A stretch of 6,398 nucleotides of DNA, taken from positions 1-6,398 of the forward strand of contig JAADEF010000002.1 of assembly GCA_013153555.1 (NCBI GenBank), read 5' to 3'. Shown here piece after piece: positions 1-5,964 of the stretch; within the stretch, counting starts at the first letter, position 1; every line of letters begins with the position of its first letter. The notes beneath the pieces are model-generated. The model had not been told where the DNA came from, ran no database searches, and was given only the letters and a program-made list of their open reading frames with translations. The stretch comes from Candidatus Nanohalarchaeota archaeon (GTDB lineage Archaea > EX4484-52 > JAADEF01). A program made the translations under genes and the position numbers.

Positions 1-1432
1 CTTGTAAAACATTAATAGGAAGTATTATTTGTTCAGTTGTATCTCTATTCCTCAATGTCACTGTTTCATCTTTTAAAGTATTGTAATCAATTGTAATACA
101 GTACGGTGTTCCTATCTCATCCATTCTAGCATATCTTTTTCCTATACTGCCTTTTTCATCATAAAACACATCTTTCAAATGAGGTTTTAATCTTCCATAA
201 ACTTCCTTTGCCTTTGTATCCAAACCATCTCTACTCACTAAAGGAAAAACAGCCACTTTTATAGGTGCTAGAGAAGGATGCAATTTAAGCACAGCTTTTC
301 CTTCTCTTTCCTCATAACCTTGCTCTAATAAAGCCAAAACCAACCTATCAATACCAAAAGAAGGTTCAATAACATAAGGCATAACCTTCTCTCCATCTTG
401 CATTATCCTTAAATCCTTACTGCTTGTTTTTGCGTGCTGATGTAAATCATAACTTCCCCTGTTAGCTATGCCCATAAGCTCTTTCCATCCAAAAGAATAG
501 TTAAATTCAATATCCCATGTATCCTCAGAATAGTGGCTAAGTTCCTCAGGAACGTGCTGCCTTAACCTTAAATTCTTATCCTTTAAACCAAGCATTTTGA
601 AAAACTCGTAGGATTTATAAAGCCAATAAAGGTGCCAATTGTCCTTTATAATTTTATTTAATTCTTTCCAGCTCATCAGCTCAGGCTCTTTCATTGCAAG
701 CTGCATATCTGCAGTATAGACCGCAACCTTCTTGTCCCATGCAATTTCATCTAAATAAGGACAGCGGTTTTTTTCAGCAGGATGAATGAAATATTCTATC
801 TCTGCTTGCTCAAACTCTCTACTCCTGAAAATAAAATTTCGAGGCGAAATTTCATTTCTAAAAGCTTTGCCTATTTGCGCTATTCCAAAAGGAAGCTTTG
901 CACGCATTACCTCTGCAATATGCTTAAAATTAACAAAAATATTTTGAGCAGTTTCAGGTCTTAAAAATGCTTCATTTTCTTTGCCTTCCTTAGGACCCAC
1001 AAATGTTCTAAACATCAAATTAAATCTTTTTGGAGCTTCAAGCTCTCCCTTTTTACAAGCAGGACATTTTACATCTTGAAGTAAATTTTCCATCTCTTCT
1101 AAACTAAGATTTTCAGTTTTTATACCTTTTAAATCTTCAAGCAGGTGATCAGCTCTAAATTGTGTCCCACACCTCTTACACACAACAATAGGATCGGTAA
1201 AGTTTTCAACATGACCAGAAGCAACCCAAACTTTTGGATGAGTTATAATGCTACCATCCATACCGTGCATATCTTCTCTACTCCTAACAAAAAAATCCCA
1301 CCATCGCTGCTTTATAGCATTTTTTAAAGCAACTCCTCTTGGCAAATAATCCCAAAAGCCTTTCAAGCCACCATAAAGCTCTCCGCTTATCATAATAAAG
1401 CCGGTTTTCTTTGCAAAGCTTTGTATGTCCAT
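1..1432 (-). CDS. glyS: Glycyl-tRNA synthetase, class II alpha2 type, C-terminus cut by window edge
   Basis: This enzyme attaches glycine to tRNA-Gly using ATP, in the cytoplasm, normally as a homodimer. The 477 visible residues contain the class II signatures: an N-terminal ELYGGLKGFWDY segment (about 18-29), FRNE at 191-194 opening motif 2 and running through RNFIFRSREFEQAEIEYF, the LRPETAQNIF segment near 157-166, and motif 3 GIDRLVLALLE (360-370). Cysteines 85, 88, 123 and 126 form two CxxC pairs that look like a zinc ribbon. An HGTP-type anticodon-binding domain starts near 389 (LAPIKVAVFPLV) and runs off the window, so only a short tail is missing. The ATG at 1432 is preceded by an in-frame TAA four codons upstream, which fixes the start. 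There is no Shine-Dalgarno. The motif 2 wording, the short motif 2-3 distance and the overall length resemble bacterial alpha2 GlyRS more than the roughly 570-residue archaeal form I remember, so an ancient transfer is possible. The function is near certain. Confidence 0.96.
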   Translation of the reverse strand, partial: MDIQSFAKKTGFIMISGELYGGLKGFWDYLPRGVALKNAIKQRWWDFFVRSREDMHGMDGSIITHPKVWVASGHVENFTDPIVVCKRCGTQFRADHLLEDLKGIKTENLSLEEMENLLQDVKCPACKKGELEAPKRFNLMFRTFVGPKEGKENEAFLRPETAQNIFVNFKHIAEVMRAKLPFGIAQIGKAFRNEISPRNFIFRSREFEQAEIEYFIHPAEKNRCPYLDEIAWDKKVAVYTADMQLAMKEPELMSWKELNKIIKDNWHLYWLYKSYEFFKMLGLKDKNLRLRQHVPEELSHYSEDTWDIEFNYSFGWKELMGIANRGSYDLHQHAKTSSKDLRIMQDGEKVMPYVIEPSFGIDRLVLALLEQGYEEREGKAVLKLHPSLAPIKVAVFPLVSRDGLDTKAKEVYGRLKPHLKDVFYDEKGSIGKRYARMDEIGTPYCITIDYNTLKDETVTLRNRDTTEQIILPINVLQ

Positions 1433-1454
1433 AACAATTAGTTATTACTAAAGT

Positions 1455-1463
1455 TTGTTAAAA
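1455..1463 (-). promoter_or_regulatory. Possible TATA element of glyS
   Basis: Read on the minus strand this is TTTTAACAA, centred 27 bp before the glyS ATG. That is the distance expected if transcription starts at the ATG itself, and it fits the lack of a Shine-Dalgarno. A better A/T match, AAAATATTAAAA at 1487-1498, would instead give a leader of about 30 nt. The background is so AT-rich that either could be chance. Confidence 0.35.
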
Positions 1464-1588
1464 GTTATGTTCAAACAAGCGGTGCTTTTAATATTTTAGT
1501 ATTATCTAAGAATTATATTTCTGCATTATCATTATCTCTTAAACTAAGTAATAAATATAGAATATGAAATAAAAAAACATATGGTTTT

Positions 1589-1638
1589 ACTTCTCACCTT
1601 TAGAACTGCAAATCCCATATAAGTTATGGTTGAGAAGT
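1589..1638. repeat. 8-bp perfect inverted repeat, 34-nt spacer
   Basis: ACTTCTCA at 1589-1596 is the exact reverse complement of TGAGAAGT at 1631-1638. Pairing extends inward by CC/GG if one T is bulged. It lies inside the decayed reading frame. It could form a weak hairpin or be a trace of an element end, but no target-site duplication or transposase is visible, so no role is assigned. Confidence 0.35.
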
Positions 1639-1771
1639 GACAAAGACATACTTGATGCTTATCATTTATTAGAAGTGTTTGAAGAAGTTTTAGATATGCA
1701 GAAGCTCAAAGAATATGCAACATGATTGGATGTTAAAAATGAACTCGAAAAAGGTAAAAGCGGTATTGGTT

Positions 1772-1786
1772 AAAAAAGAAAAAAAA
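1772..1786 (-). terminator. T-rich probable terminator of polC
   Basis: On the minus strand this is TTTTTTTTCTTTTTT, beginning 90 nt after the polC stop codon. Archaeal RNA polymerase terminates at such U-tracts without needing a hairpin. A second, weaker T-rich stretch (CTTTTCTTTTTAAG, 1861-1874) directly follows the stop codon, so there may be two successive termination points. The placement between two same-strand genes is consistent with separate transcription of glyS. Confidence 0.5.
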
Positions 1787-1875
1787 TTTTAAACCAACAC
1801 TCCTTAGGAAAAAGAAATCTAAAAGATCTTGCAAAAGAAATGCGCTATTATGCTAAGTATCTTAAAAAGAAAAGA

Positions 1876-4800
1876 TTAAGCAAATCCGAACAAGCTTTTT
1901 TGTCTTGTTTTCTTTCCAAACATCGTTTCTATATTTTCCTCTAAAATCTTAAAGTTTTGTATAGTGTAAGAAGAAATTTTATACTCTGCTATGATGTCTT
2001 TTATAACATCCACATATTTTCGTATAGTTCCTTCGCTTACTGTAAGCACAATGTTGCCACCGCATTTCGTGCATTTACCTTTCAAAGGAATGCGTCTGTA
2101 CTTTTCATTACAGTCTATGCATCTAAATTTCTGCCTAGAAAACTGCCTTAAATTACCTTTAATATCTTTAAGCAAGTGCTTTTTTATAATCTCCTCAGCA
2201 ACTTTGTTTTCATCAGCTGCTCTTATCTTCCTACTTATGTCGAGCTGCTCTTTTACCTTTGCAGCCATATCAGGAATTTCAACATATTTCGAATGTATAG
2301 GCGCATCAAACATTGTTTCCTGCTCAAGCGTAAACATAATATTAAAAGGCTCTCCTCTCCTTATACGCTTCTCAGCAATTTGAGGGAATTCTTCTTCACT
2401 AAGCTCATCTAATGTCTTGTACTGCAAAGTTGCTTCATAAAAAGCAAGAGGGTATTCACTAACAACCTCAAAATTCCACGACTCATCATCAACTTCCTCA
2501 GGATTAAGCACAGTTGTAAGAACCAGCGGTACATCCATTGTTTTAGCTCCTCTTGTATCGGGTAAGTATTCGCGTGAGAAGTTAAGAAACGCATCTAAAA
2601 GTAAAAGGATGCTATCTTCGTCCCCATCACAGTTGCGTCTTTTAGCGGCATGCCAATAAGGATGAGCCAACACGCCTTTTGCTTTTCCAAAACCTATAAC
2701 TCTCCCTATTATACCTGCTGAGGTATGAGGTGCCAAACCTACAACTATACTGCCAATTACATCTTCCTTACTTTTAAAGTTATAGTAAGGCTCCATACCA
2801 TAAACCTTAACTAAAAGCTCATCTAAAAACTGACCAATCCTTAAAAGATCAGATGCAGCAGAAACTTCTTCATTTTCAGGAATCACAATATCTTGAGGCT
2901 TTAAAATCAAAATTTGATCATCTCTTTCTAATGGTTTTCCATAAACATCAGTTTCATATCCTAATTCTTTAAGTTTTTCAACACTTACACCTATATCTCG
3001 TGGTCTAAAATGGGTTAAAGGAATGTCTGTGGCGTCAAATCTTATAGTGCCGTCCTTATTAACATACAAATCATATTTTGCTCTTAACAATCCTTTTTCT
3101 ATTAATTCAACTGCTTTTTTTTCGCCTGATACTCCCCTCACTCCTTTAACAAGCTCAAATTTTTCTTCCATACCTAATCGCTCATAAGCTTTATCCACCA
3201 ACCACTTAATATCAATTAATTTATCAGCATATAGCTTGGGCTTCTCTTTACATTCTCTTACATCGTAAATAGGTCTGCCATTACAATACATCACATATCT
3301 GGTGTTTAAACTACCACAATGCATGCATCTTTTATAATAAGATTCTTTTCCACAATCCTCACATTTATAAGTAATTATTTGAGCCTTAATTCTACCTTTC
3401 TGATAGCTTTCCATTAAATTTCTTCTTTTTCCCCCTTCCTCTCCAACAGGAAACAGCATTTGAGGAGATCCTTTCATTTTTCGAAGTTTTGCCTTTTCAG
3501 GCCTACCCATTCTCAGACCTAAATAAGTCGGAGCTCTCTTTCTTATTTTAATTCCAGTAAGATCCTGCAATGCCTCTATCACATCTTTATGTTTTTGAAG
3601 TACTGAAAGTGCATCTTCCAAAGTGGTATGCTTTCTAAAAAGAAAATCATAAAGCCATGAATGCTCTTCTAAAATAATGCGCTCTTCCCTAACCTTATGT
3701 AAAACGCCTAAATTCTCTAATATTTGTTTTACATTAGAATCATATGCAAGAATTAATTCTCCTTTAGTATGTGATAAATTATTATAAATATGTTTTACAA
3801 GATGTTTTACATCATCTATTGTAATATCATGCCAAAATAAATTATATTTAGGATGTAAAGGAATATTATACTTTTCTGAAATGCTAATAGCATCCTCATA
3901 AGTAGGAAATCTTTTCCAAAACTCTTTATATTTTTGATAAAGTTCTTTATTTTTTTGTTTAAGTTCTAAAAGCCACCATTCTTCTACATAACCTGCAGGC
4001 AACAAAACATGATTATTGCTTACAAATTCTCCAAAAGGAACAAGCATATCTCCTAAATAAAGTATTTCTTTAATGTGATTTTTATATTTTTTAACATCTT
4101 CCTCTCCTTTTATTTCAACAACATCTCCATTATTTAACAACACCAACGGATTTTCCAAAGCATTATGAGGCATTACTACTGCAGCTTTTCCAGGGCCTTC
4201 TAAAGCAACTTGTGTTCCCATAGCTAAATGATCAAACAAATAGAAAACCCCCACAGACAAATTAATACCTGCCAATCCATTAGTAAAACTCTTTCCATAT
4301 CGAAGCCTAAACCCCCCTTTTTCCGCTGGAAATGCCAATACAGGCCTTCCTCCTACCAACTTCTCCAAATATTTAGTACTTGGTATGTATTTAGGCTTCT
4401 CTCCCTCATCCTCTACCTTCACAGCAGCATGTATTTTCTTTTTTAAAGAAATAAATTTTTCAAGCCACATCCATCTTTCAATATTAAACTCCTTAGCATA
4501 TTTCTTAACGAATTTTAACATTTTCTCTGCTTTTAAAGGCAAACCATCCAGTAAAACTAAACACATACCACCTCTTATTTTATTAGTTTCTACTCGTGAA
4601 AGATCCTTATAATTAGAAACCTCTATTTTCTCTGTGGGCTCCCCCGTTATTTCCACTGGAACATTTTTTATTATAAGCTCAATCTCTTCTTTAGTAGGAT
4701 GGTACTGCTTAGCAGCTACTCTAGTATAATAATCTTCCACTTCTGTATAATACCTATTTATTTCTTCTTCTCTAGGTTTGTAAGGAGCTAATTTTAGCAC

Positions 4801-5310
4801 ATCTCTTACAAAATCAGCTATTAAAACACTCATAGCAGAAGCTGTACCTCCTGCACTTCTAATAGGACCTGCATAATATATAGCTAAATATTCACTTCCA
4901 TCATCATTCTTTTTTAACTTAATTTGAGAAATACCTTCTAAAGGAGCCGTCACAACACCTAAAGTAAGATAAGCTACTGCAGCTCTAACAGCAAGATCAG
5001 CTCTTTTTTCAATATCAGGCAAATTCAATACTTTATTTTTAGCAATGATTTCTGCAATTTTAAGAGATACTCTTAAATCGTTTTTTCCATACTCTTTTTC
5101 AAACTGACGAATGTTATCTTTCAAATTAGCATTAAGAATATCAGGATAAAGAACACTTAACAAACCTTCAACTCTAGCAGCAGTATCATCAGCTCTTATC
5201 ACTTCTACATCTAAAGAAGGATCATATCCTTTCTTTCTTGCTGTTGATGCGATTTGATGTGCTTTATTAACTTTCTTTATAATAGATTCAAAATAAGGTT
5301 TCATATCCAT
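1876..5310 (-). CDS. polC: DNA polymerase D large (catalytic) subunit DP2
   Basis: DP2 is the polymerizing subunit of the archaeal replicative polymerase PolD. It pairs with the DP1 proofreading subunit, which is not in this window. The 1144 residues are the normal length for an intein-free DP2. Visible landmarks are AGPIRSAGGTASA (147-159), KIRGG (244-248), GGRPV then GGFRLRYG (about 320-339), LPAGYVEEWW (437-446), the MGRPEKAKLRKMKG block (601-614), a Cys4 site at C650/C653/C662/C665, and the catalytic NCDGDED at 893-899. D895 and D897 correspond to the two metal-binding aspartates of the double-psi beta-barrel core in Pyrococcus DP2. A second Cys4 site is at C1064/C1067/C1080/C1083. The protein ends in QKSLFGFA (1137-1144), a PCNA-interacting (PIP) peptide. 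The start at 5310 is bounded by a TAA two codons upstream. An ATG at 5304 is the only close alternative, and the TATA spacing favours 5310. The segment near 341-375 departs from the usual DP2 text (see findings). Confidence 0.98.
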   Translation of the reverse strand: MDMKPYFESIIKKVNKAHQIASTARKKGYDPSLDVEVIRADDTAARVEGLLSVLYPDILNANLKDNIRQFEKEYGKNDLRVSLKIAEIIAKNKVLNLPDIEKRADLAVRAAVAYLTLGVVTAPLEGISQIKLKKNDDGSEYLAIYYAGPIRSAGGTASAMSVLIADFVRDVLKLAPYKPREEEINRYYTEVEDYYTRVAAKQYHPTKEEIELIIKNVPVEITGEPTEKIEVSNYKDLSRVETNKIRGGMCLVLLDGLPLKAEKMLKFVKKYAKEFNIERWMWLEKFISLKKKIHAAVKVEDEGEKPKYIPSTKYLEKLVGGRPVLAFPAEKGGFRLRYGKSFTNGLAGINLSVGVFYLFDHLAMGTQVALEGPGKAAVVMPHNALENPLVLLNNGDVVEIKGEEDVKKYKNHIKEILYLGDMLVPFGEFVSNNHVLLPAGYVEEWWLLELKQKNKELYQKYKEFWKRFPTYEDAISISEKYNIPLHPKYNLFWHDITIDDVKHLVKHIYNNLSHTKGELILAYDSNVKQILENLGVLHKVREERIILEEHSWLYDFLFRKHTTLEDALSVLQKHKDVIEALQDLTGIKIRKRAPTYLGLRMGRPEKAKLRKMKGSPQMLFPVGEEGGKRRNLMESYQKGRIKAQIITYKCEDCGKESYYKRCMHCGSLNTRYVMYCNGRPIYDVRECKEKPKLYADKLIDIKWLVDKAYERLGMEEKFELVKGVRGVSGEKKAVELIEKGLLRAKYDLYVNKDGTIRFDATDIPLTHFRPRDIGVSVEKLKELGYETDVYGKPLERDDQILILKPQDIVIPENEEVSAASDLLRIGQFLDELLVKVYGMEPYYNFKSKEDVIGSIVVGLAPHTSAGIIGRVIGFGKAKGVLAHPYWHAAKRRNCDGDEDSILLLLDAFLNFSREYLPDTRGAKTMDVPLVLTTVLNPEEVDDESWNFEVVSEYPLAFYEATLQYKTLDELSEEEFPQIAEKRIRRGEPFNIMFTLEQETMFDAPIHSKYVEIPDMAAKVKEQLDISRKIRAADENKVAEEIIKKHLLKDIKGNLRQFSRQKFRCIDCNEKYRRIPLKGKCTKCGGNIVLTVSEGTIRKYVDVIKDIIAEYKISSYTIQNFKILEENIETMFGKKTRQKSLFGFA

Positions 5311-5330
5311 ATATTAACAATCTAACTTCA

Positions 5331-5339
5331 TATTTTAAA
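5331..5339 (-). promoter_or_regulatory. Probable TATA box of polC
   Basis: The minus strand reads TTTAAAATA, centred 25 bp before the ATG at 5310, as expected for a leaderless archaeal transcript. No Shine-Dalgarno lies before polC. The same nine bases occur in the opposite orientation before the plus-strand gene at 5965. The region is almost pure A/T, so the spacing carries more weight than the sequence match. Confidence 0.45.
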
Positions 5340-5460
5340 TTATTTTATTTTATTATTAATTATATTATATATATTATAAACAATATTATAATTTAACTTA
5401 AAATTATTTATTTATGTTGTTTCCACATGAAATAGAGGGGTCCCTTATTCTTATGTTATT
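5340..5460. other. AT-only spacer with a GC-rich island
   Basis: From 5311 to 5414 the plus strand contains no G and only six C. A sharply different patch then follows at about 5416-5447, containing CCACATG and the near-palindrome AGGGGTCCCT. No reading frame, tRNA or clear C/D-box pattern was found here. The AT tract may ease promoter melting. The island could be a regulatory site or the edge of a small RNA, but nothing in the sequence settles this. Confidence 0.35.
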
Positions 5461-5502
5461 TAAAAAAGAAATAGTAAGGAAGGGACATTACATGCCCCTT
5501 CC
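5461..5502 (-). terminator. Hairpin plus T-tract terminator of the exported-protein gene
   Basis: On the minus strand GGAAGGG (5496-5502) pairs with CCCTTCC (5478-5484) in a perfect 7-bp stem. After one mismatch, CAT and ATG add three more pairs around a 3-nt loop. The stem is followed by a T-rich tail, TTACTATTTCTTTTTTA (5461-5477). The hairpin contains the last codons and the TAA stop of the gene at 5488-5865, so it overlaps the coding end. The layout looks like a classic intrinsic terminator, although archaea mainly need the T-tract. Confidence 0.65.
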
Positions 5503-5865
5503 CAATCTTTTTCCATACATTTTTCCATAGTTTGCGGTTATCCCGAGTTCTTCTTTAAGTTGGTATACCAGTTCTAAGTTATTTTCAAGTCTTGCTTGGT
5601 GGAGTTGGGATATTTTTTCAAAGTTATCTGGAGTTGCTATTTGTGCCATTCTTCCTTGTCCGCTTAAACCGTACTCTTCTCTCAAAGTTATCCATGTTTC
5701 GTAATCTCCTTCTAATACTGCCTGTTGCAGTTCTTCTCTAACACTTTCATCTATTTGTGCGTTAGGTGAGGGGGTTAGCGGATCTCCTCTATATGCAAAT
5801 ACTCCTGTTGCAAATACAGATATTAACAAAATACTTGCAATTACAAACGACATTTTACTTCTCAT
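5488..5865 (-). CDS. Small exported protein with duplicated helical motif, function unknown
   Basis: The 125-residue product starts with a clear signal peptide: MRSK, a hydrophobic stretch (about 6-20), and a signal peptidase I-type site after VFA at residue 24. This leaves a mature protein of about 101 residues. Two helical units can be aligned, residues 47-67 (around AVLEGDYETWITLREEYGL) and 89-109 (around ARLENNLELVYQLKEELGI), with 9 of 21 positions identical. A basic, glycine-rich tail (YGKMYGKRLGRGM) follows. There are no cysteines and no catalytic motif. From memory, small secreted proteins with this 'GDYE-W--L--E-GL' pattern occur in tiny-genome archaea and candidate-phylum bacteria, but I know of no established function. 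The start is supported by a Shine-Dalgarno 5 nt upstream. It lies divergently from a membrane regulator gene that may control it. Confidence 0.85.
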   Translation of the reverse strand: MRSKMSFVIASILLISVFATGVFAYRGDPLTPSPNAQIDESVREELQQAVLEGDYETWITLREEYGLSGQGRMAQIATPDNFEKISQLHQARLENNLELVYQLKEELGITANYGKMYGKRLGRGM

Positions 5866-5870
5866 TTATA

Positions 5871-5875
5871 TCACC
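5871..5875 (-). promoter_or_regulatory. Shine-Dalgarno of the exported-protein gene
   Basis: The minus strand reads AAAGGTGATATAAATG, placing GGTGA five bases before the ATG at 5865. GGTGA is a common archaeal ribosome-binding core. It fixes the start codon over the second methionine (residue 5) and shows this mRNA has a leader, unlike its neighbours. Confidence 0.75.
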
Positions 5876-5889
5876 TTTTTTGTTTTTCT

Positions 5890-5960
5890 TATAGTTTTAT
5901 TAAGTTGAAACTATTCTAATAACTTTGCGAAACTATTTTAAAATTAAACATTTTAGTTTC
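5890..5960. repeat. Four AAACTA-core boxes, candidate operator in a divergent promoter
   Basis: GAAACTATT occurs twice exactly, at 5907-5915 and 5929-5937, 22 bp apart, which is about two helical turns. Two inverted copies flank them: TATAGTTTT at 5890-5898 and TTTAGTTTC at 5952-5960, each matching AATAGTTTC at 7 of 9 positions. The third box overlaps the plus-strand TATA element, so a bound protein would probably block or tune that promoter. The 99-bp region separates the exported-protein gene from the membrane winged-helix gene. Autoregulation or coregulation by the latter is inference. The AT-rich background makes partial matches easy to find. Confidence 0.45.
5927..5942 (+). promoter_or_regulatory. 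BRE and TATA box of the membrane regulator gene
   Basis: GCGAAAC followed by TATTTTAAA resembles an archaeal purine-rich BRE plus TATA box. The TATA centre (5938) is 27 bp before the ATG at 5965, so transcription probably starts at or next to the start codon. No Shine-Dalgarno is present, which agrees with a leaderless mRNA. Confidence 0.55.
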
Positions 5961-5964
5961 ATAT

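Larger units (their letters stand above)
1573..1875 (+). pseudogene. Decayed plus-strand reading frame of unknown family, two internal stops
   Basis: One frame from 1573 reads like protein in three blocks broken by TGA at 1723-1725 and TAA at 1771-1773. The first block includes PYKLWLRSDKDILDAYHLLE followed by VFEEVLDMQKLKEYA. The second is LDVKNELEKGKSGIG. The third includes NLKDLAKEMRYYAKYLKKKR. The blocks are charged and helical in character and stay in the same frame across both stops, which suggests a gene disabled by point mutations rather than random sequence. An in-frame TAA at 1570-1572 closes the frame upstream and there is no in-frame ATG before the first block, so the original start is lost or shifted. 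The frame stays open antisense to the polC end until TAA at 1942-1944, where coding meaning is doubtful. I do not recognise the family. The alternating-charge text could also be chance in AT-rich DNA. Confidence 0.4.

Noticed and set aside
782..1327. Two 60-codon plus-strand frames inside glyS (782-964 and 1145-1327)
   Set aside because: They are antisense to conserved synthetase motifs and show no start signals or protein-family character.
1433..1875. tRNA or other stable RNA gene in the longest gap
   Set aside because: No cloverleaf, T-loop motif or GC-rich stem set was found on either strand.
1570..1944. Stop-codon recoding in the plus-strand frame between polC and glyS
   Set aside because: Both TGA and TAA would have to be read through, while TAA clearly ends polC and the exported-protein gene and TGA is not used as sense in polC.
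1957..2412. Overlapping plus-strand frames opposite the polC C-terminal region, up to 130 codons
   Set aside because: They are shadows of the conserved polC frame; cysteine- and phenylalanine-rich text is typical of antisense translation.
2409..2594. 61-codon minus-strand frame within polC
   Set aside because: It is out of frame with the polymerase and overlaps the conserved region just after the catalytic site.
4228..4612. Two plus-strand frames opposite the polC N-terminal half
   Set aside because: They are antisense to strongly conserved DP2 blocks, with no ribosome-binding or promoter signal.
5311..5487. Replication origin near the polymerase gene
   Set aside because: AT-richness alone is not enough: no origin recognition box pairs and no orc1/cdc6 gene are visible.
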